A stretch of 64,000 bases of DNA, taken from assembly GCA_029215795.1 (NCBI GenBank), contig JARDYH010000017.1, positions 372,001 to 436,000 of the forward strand, read 5' to 3'. The DNA comes from Anniella stebbinsi. Its lineage: Eukaryota > Chordata > Lepidosauria > Squamata > Anniellidae. The translations under genes were made by a program, and so were the position numbers. Numbering within the stretch: the stretch's first letter is position 1; each line of letters starts with the position of its first letter. This document shows positions 37,601 to 49,069 of the stretch, piece after piece. The notes below the pieces were generated by a model, which was not told the DNA's origin, did not search any database, and saw only the letters and a list, made by a program, of their open reading frames with translations.

Positions 37601-39298
37601 TCCCTCTCTACTTCCCCTTCTTCTCCTAGACTTCCCCTTCTTCCCCTAGACTTCCCCTTCTTCCCCTAGACTTTCCCTTCCCTCTATACTTCCCCTTCTT
37701 CCATTAGACTTCCCCTTCCCTCTATACTTCCCCTTCTTCCCCTAGACTTCCCCTTCTTCCCCTAGACTTCCTCTTCTTCCCCTAGACTTCCCCTTCCCTC
37801 TATACTTCCCCTTCTTCCCCTAGACTTCCCCTTCTTCCCTTAGACTTCCCCTTCTTCCCCTAGACTTCCCCTTCCCTCTATACTTCCCCTTCTTCCCCTA
37901 GACTTCCCCTTCCCTCTATACTTCCCCTTCTCCCCTAGACTTCCCCTAGACTTCCCCTTCCCTCTATACTTCCCATTCTTCCCCTAGACTTCCCCTTCCC
38001 TCTTACTTCCCCTTCTTCCCCTAGACTTCCCCTAGACTTCCCCTTCTTCCCCTAGACTTCCCTTTTTCCCCTAGACTTCCCCTTCCCTCTATACTTCCTC
38101 CTCATCCCCTAGACTTCCCCTTCTTCCCCTAGACTTCCCCTTCTTCCCCTAGACTTCCCCTAGACTTCCCCTTTCCTCTATACTCCCCCTTCTTCCCCTA
38201 GACTTCCACTAGACTTCCCCTTCCCTCTATACTTCCCCTTCTTCCCCTAGACTTCCCCTAGACTTCCCCTTCCCTCTATACTTCCCCTTCTTCCCCTAGA
38301 CTTCCCCTAGACTTCCCCTTCCCTCTATACTTCCCCTTCTTCCTCTATACTTCCCCTTGTCCCCTAGACTTTCCCTAGACTTCCCCTTCCCTCTATACTT
38401 CCCCTTCTTCCCCTAGACTTCCCCTAGACTTCCCCTTCCTCCCCTAGACTTCCCCTTTTTCCCCTAGACTTCCCCTAGACTTCCCCTTCCCTCTATACTT
38501 CCCCTTCTTCCCCTAGACTTCCCCTAGACTTCCCCTTCCCTCTATACTTCCCCTTCTTCCCCTAGACTTCCCCTAGACTTCCCCTTCCCTCTATACTTCC
38601 CCTTCTTCCTCTATACTTCCCCTTGTCCCCTAGACTTTCCCTAGACTTCCCTTTCCCTCTATACTTCCTCTTCTTCCCCTAGACTTCCCCTTCTTCCCCT
38701 AGACTTCCACTTCTTCCCCTAGACTTTCCGTAGACTTCCCCTTCCCTCTATACCTTCCCTTCTTCCCCTTCTTCCCCTAGACTTCCCCTTCTTCCCTTAG
38801 ACTTCCCCTGGACTTCCCCTTCCCTCTATACTTCCCCTTCTTCCCCTAGACTTTCTCTTCCCTCTATACTTCCCCTTCTTCCCCTAGACTTCCCCTTCTT
38901 CCCCTAGACTTCCCCTTCTTCCCCTAGACTTCTCCTTCCCTCTATACTTCCCTTTCTTCCCCTAGACTTCCCCTAGACTTCCCTTCCCTCTATACTTCCC
39001 CTTCTTCCCCTAGACTTCCTCTTCTTCCCCTAGACTTCCACTTCCCTCTATACTTCCCCTTCTTCCCCTAGACTTCCCCTTCTTCCCCTAGACTTCCCCT
39101 TCTTCCCCTAGACTTCCCCTAGACTTCCCATTGACTCTATACTTCCCCTTCTTCCCCTAGACTTTCTCTTCCCTGTATACTTCCCCTTCTTCCCCTAGAC
39201 TTCCCCTTCTTCCCCTAGACTTCCCCTTCTTCCCCTAGACTTCCCCTTCCCTCTATACTTCCCCTTCTTCCCCTAGACTTCCACTAGACTTCCCCTTC
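34370..39298 (+). repeat. 4.9-kb block, left member (shift 9527-9528 bp)
   Basis: Recurrence at 9527-9528 bp: CCTCATCCCC at 34458/43985 and 38104/47632, TTACCTC at 35837/45364, TTCACCTTC at 36989/46516, TTCCCTCTTAC at 38005/47532 and CCATTGACTC at 39130/48658. The first 2.2 kb also recur at 6061 bp (34458/40519, 35484/41545, 35837/41898). Since 6061 + 3466 = 9527, the larger shift is explained by the later 3466-bp duplication. Confidence 0.85.
35891..39291 (+). repeat. Copy of 32.2-35.6 kb displaced by 3646-3647 bp
   Basis: Recurrence at 3646-3647 bp: CCCACTATAC at 32669/36316, TTCACCTTC at 33342/36989, TTCCCTCTTAC at 34358/38005, CCTCATCCCC at 34458/38104, CTTGTCCCC at 34713/38359 and CCATTGACTC at 35484/39130. 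The two copies are separated by about 246 bp (35646-35890). That stretch holds the CTCTACAC, CCAAGAC, CCTGCAC and TTACCTC variants and is not repeated after this copy. Confidence 0.8.
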
Positions 39299-39429
39299 CC
39301 TCTATACTTCCCCTTCTTCCCCTAGACTTCCCCTTCCCTCTATACTTCCCCTTCTCCCCTAGACTTCCCCTAGACTTCCCCTTCCCTCTATACTTCCCCT
39401 TCTTCCCCTAGACTTCCCCTTCCCTCTTA

Positions 39430-40419
39430 CTTCCCCTTCTTCCCCTAGACTTCCCCTAGACTTCCCCTTCTTCCCCTAGACTTCCCCTTTTTCCCCTAGA
39501 CTTCCCCTTCCCTCTATACTTCCTCCTCATCCCCTAGACTTCCCCTTCTTCCCCTAGACTTCCCCTTCTTCCCCTAGACTTCCCCTAGACTTCCCCTTTC
39601 CTCTATACTCCCCCTTCTTCCCCTAGACTTCCACTAGACTTCCCCTTCCCTCTATACTTCCCCTTCTTCCCCTAGACTTCCCCTAGACTTCCCCTTCCCT
39701 CTATACTTCCCCTTCTTCCCCTAGACTTCTCCTAGACTTCCCCTTCCCTCTATACTTCCCCTTCTTCCTCTATACTTCCCCTTGTCCCCTAGACTTTCCC
39801 TAGACTTCCCCTTCCCTCTATACTTCCCCTTCTTCCCCTAGACTTCCCCTAGACTTCCCCTTCCTCCCCTAGACTTCCCCTTTTTCCCCTAGACTTCCCC
39901 TAGACTTCCCCTTCCCTCTATACTTCCCCTTCTTCCCCTAGACTTCCCCTAGACTTCCCCTTCCCTCTATACTTCCCCTTCTTCCCCTAGACTTCCCCTA
40001 GACTTCCCCTTCCCTCTATACTTCCCCTTCTTCCTCTATACTTCCCCTTGTCCCCTAGACTTTCCCTAGACTTCCCTTTCCCTCTATACTTCCTCTTCTT
40101 CTCCTAGACTTCCCCTTCTTCCCCTAGACTTCCACTTCTTCCCCTAGACTTTCCGTAGACTTCCCCTTCCCTCTATACCTTCCCTTCTTCCCCTTCTTCC
40201 CCTAGACTTCCCCTTCTTCCCTTAGACTTCCCCTGGACTTCCCCTTCCCTCTATACTTCCCCTTCTTCCCCTAGACTTTCTCTTCCCTCTATACTTCCCC
40301 TTCTTCCCCTAGACTTCCCCTTCTTCCCCTAGACTTCCCCTTCTTCCCCTAGACTTCTCCTTCCCTCTATACTTCCCTTTCTTCCCCTAGACTTCCCCTA
40401 GACTTCCCTTCCCTCTATA
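39430..40419 (+). repeat. 990-bp tandem duplication, left copy (first instance)
   Basis: Recurrence at 990 bp: CCTCATCCCC at 39529/40519, and CTTGTCCCC at 39784/40774 and 40050/41040. It carries T at 39730 (TAGACTTCTCC), where the right copy has C at 40720, and a private T at 40102. Confidence 0.88.
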
Positions 40420-41409
40420 CTTCCCCTTCTTCCCCTAGACTTCCCCTAGACTTCCCCTTCTTCCCCTAGACTTCCCCTTTTTCCCCTAGACTTCCCCTTC
40501 CCTCTATACTTCCTCCTCATCCCCTAGACTTCCCCTTCTTCCCCTAGACTTCCCCTTCTTCCCCTAGACTTCCCCTAGACTTCCCCTTTCCTCTATACTC
40601 CCCCTTCTTCCCCTAGACTTCCACTAGACTTCCCCTTCCCTCTATACTTCCCCTTCTTCCCCTAGACTTCCCCTAGACTTCCCCTTCCCTCTATACTTCC
40701 CCTTCTTCCCCTAGACTTCCCCTAGACTTCCCCTTCCCTCTATACTTCCCCTTCTTCCTCTATACTTCCCCTTGTCCCCTAGACTTTCCCTAGACTTCCC
40801 CTTCCCTCTATACTTCCCCTTCTTCCCCTAGACTTCCCCTAGACTTCCCCTTCCTCCCCTAGACTTCCCCTTTTTCCCCTAGACTTCCCCTAGACTTCCC
40901 CTTCCCTCTATACTTCCCCTTCTTCCCCTAGACTTCCCCTAGACTTCCCCTTCCCTCTATACTTCCCCTTCTTCCCCTAGACTTCCCCTAGACTTCCCCT
41001 TCCCTCTATACTTCCCCTTCTTCCTCTATACTTCCCCTTGTCCCCTAGACTTTCCCTAGACTTCCCTTTCCCTCTATACTTCCTCTTCTTCCCCTAGACT
41101 TCCCCTTCTTCCCCTAGACTTCCACTTCTTCCCCTAGACTTTCCGTAGACTTCCCCTTCCCTCTATACCTTCCCTTCTTCCCCTTCTTCCCCTAGACTTC
41201 CCCTTCTTCCCTTAGACTTCCCCTGGACTTCCCCTTCCCTCTATACTTCCCCTTCTTCCCCTAGACTTTCTCTTCCCTCTATACTTCCCCTTCTTCCCCT
41301 AGACTTCCCCTTCTTCCCCTAGACTTCCCCTTCTTCCCCTAGACTTCTCCTTCCCTCTATACTTCCCTTTCTTCCCCTAGACTTCCCCTAGACTTCCCTT
41401 CCCTCTATA
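40420..41409 (+). repeat. 990-bp tandem duplication, right copy (first instance)
   Basis: Partner of 39430-40419. Similarity runs on to about 41434, 25 bp beyond the nominal period, as is usual when exchange occurs within a shared module. Confidence 0.88.
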
Positions 41410-42584
41410 CTTCCCCTTCTTCCCCTAGACTTCCTCTTCTTCCCCTAGACTTCCACTTCCCTCTATACTTCCCCTTCTTCCCCTAGACTTCCCCTTCTTC
41501 CCCTAGACTTCCCCTTCTTCCCCTAGACTTCCCCTAGATTTCCCATTGACTCTATACTTCCCCTTCTTCCCCTAGACTTTCTCTTCCCTGTATACTTCCC
41601 CTTCTTCCCCTAGACTTCCCCTTCTTCCCCTAGACTTCCCCTTCTTCCCCTAGACTTCCCCTTCCCTCTATACTTCCCCTTCTTCCCCTAGACTTCCACT
41701 AGACTTCCCCTTTCCTCTACACTTCCCCTTCTTCCCCAAGACTTCCCCTGCACTTTCCCTTCCCTCTATACTTCTCCTTCTTCCCCTAGACTTCCCCTTC
41801 TTCCCCTAGACTTCCCCTTCTTCCCTTAGACTTCCCCTTCTTCCGCTAGACTTCCCCTTCCCTCTATACTTCCCCTTCTTCCCCTAGACTTCCCCTTACC
41901 TCTATACTTCCCCTTCTCCCCTAGACTTCCCCTAGACTTCCCCTTCCCTCTATACTTCCCCTTCTTCCCCTAGACTTCCCCTAGACTTCCCTTTCCCTCT
42001 ATACTTCCCCTTCTTCCCCTAGACTTCCTCTAGACTTCCCCTTCCCTCTATACTTCCCCTTCTTCCCCTAGACTTCCCCTTCCCTCTATACTTCCCCTTC
42101 TCCCCTAGACTTCCCCTAGACTTCCCCTTCCCTCTATACTTCCCCTTCGTCCCCTAGACTTCCCCTTCCCTCTATACTTCCCCTTCTTCCCCTAGACTTC
42201 CCCTAGACTTCCCCTTCTTCCCCTAGACTTCCCCTTTTTCCCCTAGACTTCCCCTTCCCTCTATACTTCCTCTTCTTCCCCTAGACTTCCCCTTCTTCCC
42301 CTAGACTTCCCCTAGACTTCCCTTCCCTCTATACTTCCCCTTCTTCCCCTAGACTTCCCCTAGACTTCCCCTTCCCACTATACTTCCCCTTCTTCCCCTA
42401 GACTTCCCCTTCCCTCTATACTTCCCCTTCTTCCCCTAGACTTCCCCTTCTTCCCCTAGACTTCCTCTTCTTCCCCTAGACTTCCCCTTCCCTCTATACT
42501 TCCCCTTCTTCCCCTAGACTTCCCCTTCTTCCCTTAGACTTCCCCTTCTTCCCCTAGACTTCCACTTCTTCCCCTAGACTTCCC

Positions 42585-42600
42585 GTAGACTTCCCATTGA
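42585..42600 (+). repeat. Crossover junction of the 3466-bp duplication
   Basis: The left side matches sequence ending in a CCCGTAGACTTCCC unit. The right side matches sequence starting ACTTCCCATTGACTC. The joint lies within a shared TAGACTTCCC stretch, so about ten bases of core homology were available for the exchange. Confidence 0.8.
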
Positions 42601-42895
42601 CTCTATACTTCCCCTTCTTCCCCTAGACTTTCTCTTCCCTGTATACTTCCCCTTCTTCCCCTAGACTTCCCCTTCTTCCCCTAGACTTCCCCTTCTTCCC
42701 CTAGACTTCCCCTTCCCTCTATACTTCCCCTTCTTCCCCTAGACTTCCACTAGACTTCCCCTTCCCTCTATACTTCCCCTTCTTCCCCTAGACTTCCCCT
42801 TCCCTCTATACTTCCCCTTCTCCCCTAGACTTCCCCTAGACTTCCCCTTCCCTCTATACTTCCCCTTCTTCCCCTAGACTTCCCCTTCCCTCTTA

Positions 42896-43885
42896 CTTCC
42901 CCTTCTTCCCCTAGACTTCCCCTAGACTTCCCCTTCTTCCCCTAGACTTCCCCTTTTTCCCCTAGACTTCCCCTTCCCTCTATACTTCCTCCTCATCCCC
43001 TAGACTTCCCCTTCTTCCCCTAGACTTCCCCTTCTTCCCCTAGACTTCCCCTAGACTTCCCCTTTCCTCTATACTCCCCCTTCTTCCCCTAGACTTCCAC
43101 TAGACTTCCCCTTCCCTCTATACTTCCCCTTCTTCCCCTAGACTTCCCCTAGACTTCCCCTTCCCTCTATACTTCCCCTTCTTCCCCTAGACTTCTCCTA
43201 GACTTCCCCTTCCCTCTATACTTCCCCTTCTTCCTCTATACTTCCCCTTGTCCCCTAGACTTTCCCTAGACTTCCCCTTCCCTCTATACTTCCCCTTCTT
43301 CCCCTAGACTTCCCCTAGACTTCCCCTTCCTCCCCTAGACTTCCCCTTTTTCCCCTAGACTTCCCCTAGACTTCCCCTTCCCTCTATACTTCCCCTTCTT
43401 CCCCTAGACTTCCCCTAGACTTCCCCTTCCCTCTATACTTCCCCTTCTTCCCCTAGACTTCCCCTAGACTTCCCCTTCCCTCTATACTTCCCCTTCTTCC
43501 TCTATACTTCCCCTTGTCCCCTAGACTTTCCCTAGACTTCCCTTTCCCTCTATACTTCCTCTTCTTCCCCTAGACTTCCCCTTCTTCCCCTAGACTTCCA
43601 CTTCTTCCCCTAGACTTTCCGTAGACTTCCCCTTCCCTCTATACCTTCCCTTCTTCCCCTTCTTCCCCTAGACTTCCCCTTCTTCCCTTAGACTTCCCCT
43701 GGACTTCCCCTTCCCTCTATACTTCCCCTTCTTCCCCTAGACTTTCTCTTCCCTCTATACTTCCCCTTCTTCCCCTAGACTTCCCCTTCTTCCCCTAGAC
43801 TTCCCCTTCTTCCCCTAGACTTCTCCTTCCCTCTATACTTCCCTTTCTTCCCCTAGACTTCCCCTAGACTTCCCTTCCCTCTATA
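42896..43885 (+). repeat. 990-bp duplication, left copy (second instance)
   Basis: This is the 3466-bp-displaced image of 39430-40419. The T at 43196 matches the T at 39730, while 44186 in the neighbouring copy has C. The CCTCATCCCC marker is at 42995. Confidence 0.88.
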
Positions 43886-44875
43886 CTTCCCCTTCTTCCC
43901 CTAGACTTCCCCTAGACTTCCCCTTCTTCCCCTAGACTTCCCCTTTTTCCCCTAGACTTCCCCTTCCCTCTATACTTCCTCCTCATCCCCTAGACTTCCC
44001 CTTCTTCCCCTAGACTTCCCCTTCTTCCCCTAGACTTCCCCTAGACTTCCCCTTTCCTCTATACTCCCCCTTCTTCCCCTAGACTTCCACTAGACTTCCC
44101 CTTCCCTCTATACTTCCCCTTCTTCCCCTAGACTTCCCCTAGACTTCCCCTTCCCTCTATACTTCCCCTTCTTCCCCTAGACTTCCCCTAGACTTCCCCT
44201 TCCCTCTATACTTCCCCTTCTTCCTCTATACTTCCCCTTGTCCCCTAGACTTTCCCTAGACTTCCCCTTCCCTCTATACTTCCCCTTCTTCCCCTAGACT
44301 TCCCCTAGACTTCCCCTTCCTCCCCTAGACTTCCCCTTTTTCCCCTAGACTTCCCCTAGACTTCCCCTTCCCTCTATACTTCCCCTTCTTCCCCTAGACT
44401 TCCCCTAGACTTCCCCTTCCCTCTATACTTCCCCTTCTTCCCCTAGACTTCCCCTAGACTTCCCCTTCCCTCTATACTTCCCCTTCTTCCTCTATACTTC
44501 CCCTTGTCCCCTAGACTTTCCCTAGACTTCCCTTTCCCTCTATACTTCCTCTTCTTCCCCTAGACTTCCCCTTCTTCCCCTAGACTTCCACTTCTTCCCC
44601 TAGACTTTCCGTAGACTTCCCCTTCCCTCTATACCTTCCCTTCTTCCCCTTCTTCCCCTAGACTTCCCCTTCTTCCCTTAGACTTCCCCTGGACTTCCCC
44701 TTCCCTCTATACTTCCCCTTCTTCCCCTAGACTTTCTCTTCCCTCTATACTTCCCCTTCTTCCCCTAGACTTCCCCTTCTTCCCCTAGACTTCCCCTTCT
44801 TCCCCTAGACTTCTCCTTCCCTCTATACTTCCCTTTCTTCCCCTAGACTTCCCCTAGACTTCCCTTCCCTCTATA
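43886..44875 (+). repeat. 990-bp duplication, right copy (second instance)
   Basis: Image of 40420-41409 displaced by 3466 bp. The CCTCATCCCC marker is at 43985 and the CTTGTCCCC markers are at 44240 and 44506. Confidence 0.88.
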
Positions 44876-47800
44876 CTTCCCCTTCTTCCCCTAGACTTCC
44901 TCTTCTTCCCCTAGACTTCCACTTCCCTCTATACTTCCCCTTCTTCCCCTAGACTTCCCCTTCTTCCCCTAGACTTCCCCTTCTTCCCCTAGACTTCCCC
45001 TAGATTTCCCATTGACTCTATACTTCCCCTTCTTCCCCTAGACTTTCTCTTCCCTGTATACTTCCCCTTCTTCCCCTAGACTTCCCCTTCTTCCCCTAGA
45101 CTTCCCCTTCTTCCCCTAGACTTCCCCTTCCCTCTATACTTCCCCTTCTTCCCCTAGACTTCCACTAGACTTCCCCTTTCCTCTACACTTCCCCTTCTTC
45201 CCCAAGACTTCCCCTGCACTTTCCCTTCCCTCTATACTTCTCCTTCTTCCCCTAGACTTCCCCTTCTACCCCTAGACTTCCCCTTCTTCCCTTAGACTTC
45301 CCCTTCTTCCGCTAGACTTCCCCTTCCCTCTATACTTCCCCTTCTTCCCCTAGACTTCCCCTTACCTCTATACTTCCCCTTCTCCCCTAGACTTCCCCTA
45401 GACTTCCCCTTCCCTCTATACTTCCCCTTCTTCCCCTAGACTTCCCCTAGACTTCCCTTTCCCTCTATACTTCCCCTTCTTCCCCTAGACTTCCTCTAGA
45501 CTTCCCCTTCCCTCTATACTTCCCCTTCTTCCCCTAGACTTCCCCTTCCCTCTATACTTCCCCTTCTCCCCTAGACTTCCCCTAGACTTCCCCTTCCCTC
45601 TATACTTCCCCTTCGTCCCCTAGACTTCCCCTTCCCTCTATACTTCCCCTTCTTCCCCTAGACTTCCCCTAGACTTCCCCTTCTTCCCCTAGACTTCCCC
45701 TTTTTCCCCTAGACTTCCCCTTCCCTCTATACTTCCTCTTCTTCCCCTAGACTTCCCCTTCTTCCCCTAGACTTCCCCTAGACTTCCCTTCCCTCTATAC
45801 TTCCCCTTCTTCCCCTAGACTTCCCCTAGACTTCCCCTTCCCACTATACTTCCCCTTCTTCCCCTAGACTTCCCCTTCCCTCTATACTTCCCCTTCTTCC
45901 CCTAGACTTCCCCTTCTTCCCCTAGACTTCCTCTTCTTCCCCTAGACTTCCCCTTCCCTCTATACTTCCCCTTCTTCCCCTAGACTTCCCCTTCTTCCCT
46001 TAGACTTCCCCTTCTTCCCCTAGACTTCCACTTCTTCCCCTAGACTTCCCGTAGACTTCCCCTTGCCTCTATACTTCCCCTTCTTCCCCTAGACTTTCTC
46101 TTCCCTCTATACTTCCCCTTCTTCCCCTAGACTTCCCCTTCTTCCCCTAGACTTCCCCTTCTTCCCCTAGACTTCCCCTTCCCTCTATACTTCCCCTTCT
46201 TCCCCTAGACTTCCCCTAGACTTCCCTTCCCTCTATACTTCCCCTTCTTCCCCTAGACTTCCCCTAGACTTCCCCTTCCCTCTCTACTTCCCCTTCTTCT
46301 CCTAGACTTCCCCTTCTTCCCCTAGACTTCCCCTTCTTCCCCTAGACTTCCCCTTCCCTCTATACTTCCCCTTCTTCCCCTAGACTTCCCCTTCTTCCCC
46401 TAGACTTCCCCTTCTTCCCCTAGACTTCCCCTAGACTTCCCGTTTCCTCTATACTTCCCCTTCTTCCCCTAGACTTCCCCTTCCCTCTATACTTCCACTT
46501 CTTCCATTAGACTTCACCTTCCCTCTATACTTCCCCTGCTTCCCCTAGATTTCCCCTAGACTTCCCCTTCTTCCCCTAGACTTCCCCTAGACTTCCCCTT
46601 CCCTCTATACTTCCCCTTCTTCCCCTGGACTTCCCCTTCCCTCTATACTTCCCCTTCTTCCCCAAGACTTCCCCTTCTTCCCCTAGACTTCCTCTTCTTC
46701 CCCTAGACTTCCCCTTCTTCCCTTAGACTTCCCCTTCTTCCCCTAGACTTCCCCTTCTCTCTATACTTCCCCTGCTTCCCCTAGACTTCCCCTAGACTTC
46801 CCCTTCTTCCCCTAGACTTCCCCTAGACTTCCCTTCCCTCTATACTTCCCCTTCTTCCCCTAGACTTCCCCTAGACTTCCCCTTCCCTCTCTACTTCCCC
46901 TTCTTCCCCTAGACTTCCCCTTCTTCCCCTAGACTTCCCCTTCTTCCCCTAGACTTTCCCTTCCCTCTATACTTCCCCTTCTTCCATTAGACTTCCCCTT
47001 CCCTCTATACTTCCCCTGCTTCCCCTAGACTTCCCCTAGTCTTCCCCTTCTTCCCCTAGACTTCCCCTAGACTTCCCTTCCCTCTATACTTCCCCTTCTT
47101 CCCCTAGACTTCCCCTAGACTTCCCCTTCCCTCTCTACTTCCCCTTCTTCCCCTAGACTTCCCCTTCTTCCCCTAGACTTCCCCTTCTTCCCCTAGACTT
47201 TCCCTTCCCTCTATACTTCCCCTTCTTCCATTAGACTTCCCCTTCCCTCTATACTTCCCCTTCTTCCCCTAGACTTCCCCTTCTTCCCCTAGACTTCCTC
47301 TTCTTCCCCTAGACTTCCCCTTCCCTCTATACTTCCCCTTCTTCCCCTAGACTTCCCCTTCTTCCCTTAGACTTCCCCTTCTTCCCCTAGACTTCCCCTT
47401 CCCTCTATACTTCCCCTTCTTCCCCTAGACTTCCCCTTCCCTCTATACTTCCCCTTCTCCCCTAGACTTCCCCTAGACTTCCCCTTCCCTCTATACTTCC
47501 CCTTCTTCCCCTAGACTTCCCCTTCCCTCTTACTTCCCCTTCTTCCCCTAGACTTCCCCTAGACTTCCCCTTCTTCCCCTAGACTTCCCCTTTTTCCCCT
47601 AGACTTCCCCTTCCCTCTATACTTCCTCCTCATCCCCTAGACTTCCCCTTCTTCCCCTAGACTTCCCCTTCTTCCCCTAGACTTCCCCTAGACTTCCCCT
47701 TTCCTCTATACTCCCCCTTCTTCCCCTAGACTTCCACTAGACTTCCCCTTCCCTCTATACTTCCCCTTCTTCCCCTAGACTTCCCCTAGACTTCCCCTTC

Positions 47801-48826
47801 CCTCTATACTTCCCCTTCTTCCCCTAGACTTCCCCTAGACTTCCCCTTCCCTCTATACTTCCCCTTCTTCCTCTATACTTCCCCTTGTCCCCTAGACTTT
47901 CCCTAGACTTCCCCTTCCCTCTATACTTCCCCTTCTTCCCCTAGACTTCCCCTAGACTTCCCCTTCCTCCCCTAGACTTCCCCTTTTTCCCCTAGACTTC
48001 CCCTAGACTTCCCCTTCCCTCTATACTTCCCCTTCTTCCCCTAGACTTCCCCTAGACTTCCCCTTCCCTCTATACTTCCCCTTCTTCCCCTAGACTTCCC
48101 CTAGACTTCCCCTTCCCTCTATACTTCCCCTTCTTCCTCTATACTTCCCCTTGTCCCCTAGACTTTCCCTAGACTTCCCTTTCCCTCTATACTTCCTCTT
48201 CTTCCCCTAGACTTCCCCTTCTTCCCCTAGACTTCCACTTCTTCCCCTAGACTTTCCGTAGACTTCCCCTTCCCTCTATACCTTCCCTTCTTCCCCTTCT
48301 TCCCCTAGACTTCCCCTTCTTCCCTTAGACTTCCCCTGGACTTCCCCTTCCCTCTATACTTCCCCTTCTTCCCCTAGACTTTCTCTTCCCTCTATACTTC
48401 CCCTTCTTCCCCTAGACTTCCCCTTCTTCCCCTAGACTTCCCCTTCTTCCCCTAGACTTCTCCTTCCCTCTATACTTCCCTTTCTTCCCCTAGACTTCCC
48501 CTAGACTTCCCTTCCCTCTATACTTCCCCTTCTTCCCCTAGACTTCCTCTTCTTCCCCTAGACTTCCACTTCCCTCTATACTTCCCCTTCTTCCCCTAGA
48601 CTTCCCCTTCTTCCCCTAGACTTCCCCTTCTTCCCCTAGACTTCCCCTAGACTTCCCATTGACTCTATACTTCCCCTTCTTCCCCTAGACTTTCTCTTCC
48701 CTGTATACTTCCCCTTCTTCCCCTAGACTTCCCCTTCTTCCCCTAGACTTCCCCTTCTTCCCCTAGACTTCCCCTTCCCTCTATACTTCCCCTTCTTCCC
48801 CTAGACTTCCACTAGACTTCCCCTTT
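43897..48826 (+). repeat. 4.9-kb block, right member (shift 9527-9528 bp)
   Basis: Partner of 34370-39298. After about 48826 it continues into the CTCTACAC/CCTGCAC/TTACCTC segment (to ~49050), which matches 45.17-45.41 kb at a shift of 3647 bp. Confidence 0.85.
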
Positions 48827-49069
48827 CCTCTACACTTCCCCTTCTTCCCCAAGACTTCCCCTGCACTTTCCCTTCCCTCTATACTTCTCCTTCTTCCCCT
48901 AGACTTCCCCTTCTTCCCCTAGACTTCCCCTTCTTCCCTTAGACTTCCCCTTCTTCCGCTAGACTTCCCCTTCCCTCTATACTTCCCCTTCTTCCCCTAG
49001 ACTTCCCCTTACCTCTATACTTCCCCTTCTCCCCTAGACTTCCCCTAGACTTCCCCTTCCCTCTATACT

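Larger units (their letters stand above)
39117..42582 (+). repeat. 3466-bp tandem duplication, left copy
   Basis: Recurrence at 3466 bp: CCATTGACTC at 39130/42596 and 41545/45011, TTCCCTCTTAC at 39429/42895, CCTCATCCCC at 39529/42995 and 40519/43985, and TTACCTC at 41898/45364. The whole 990-bp pair is included. Confidence 0.9.
42583..46048 (+). repeat. 3466-bp tandem duplication, right copy
   Basis: Partner of 39117-42582. It begins with a hybrid junction: CCCGTAGACTTCCC, normally followed by CTTGCCTC, is here followed by ATTGACTC, which belongs to the left end of the block. At the right end (~46.05 kb) the usual CCCGTAG-CTTGCCTC order returns. Confidence 0.9.
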
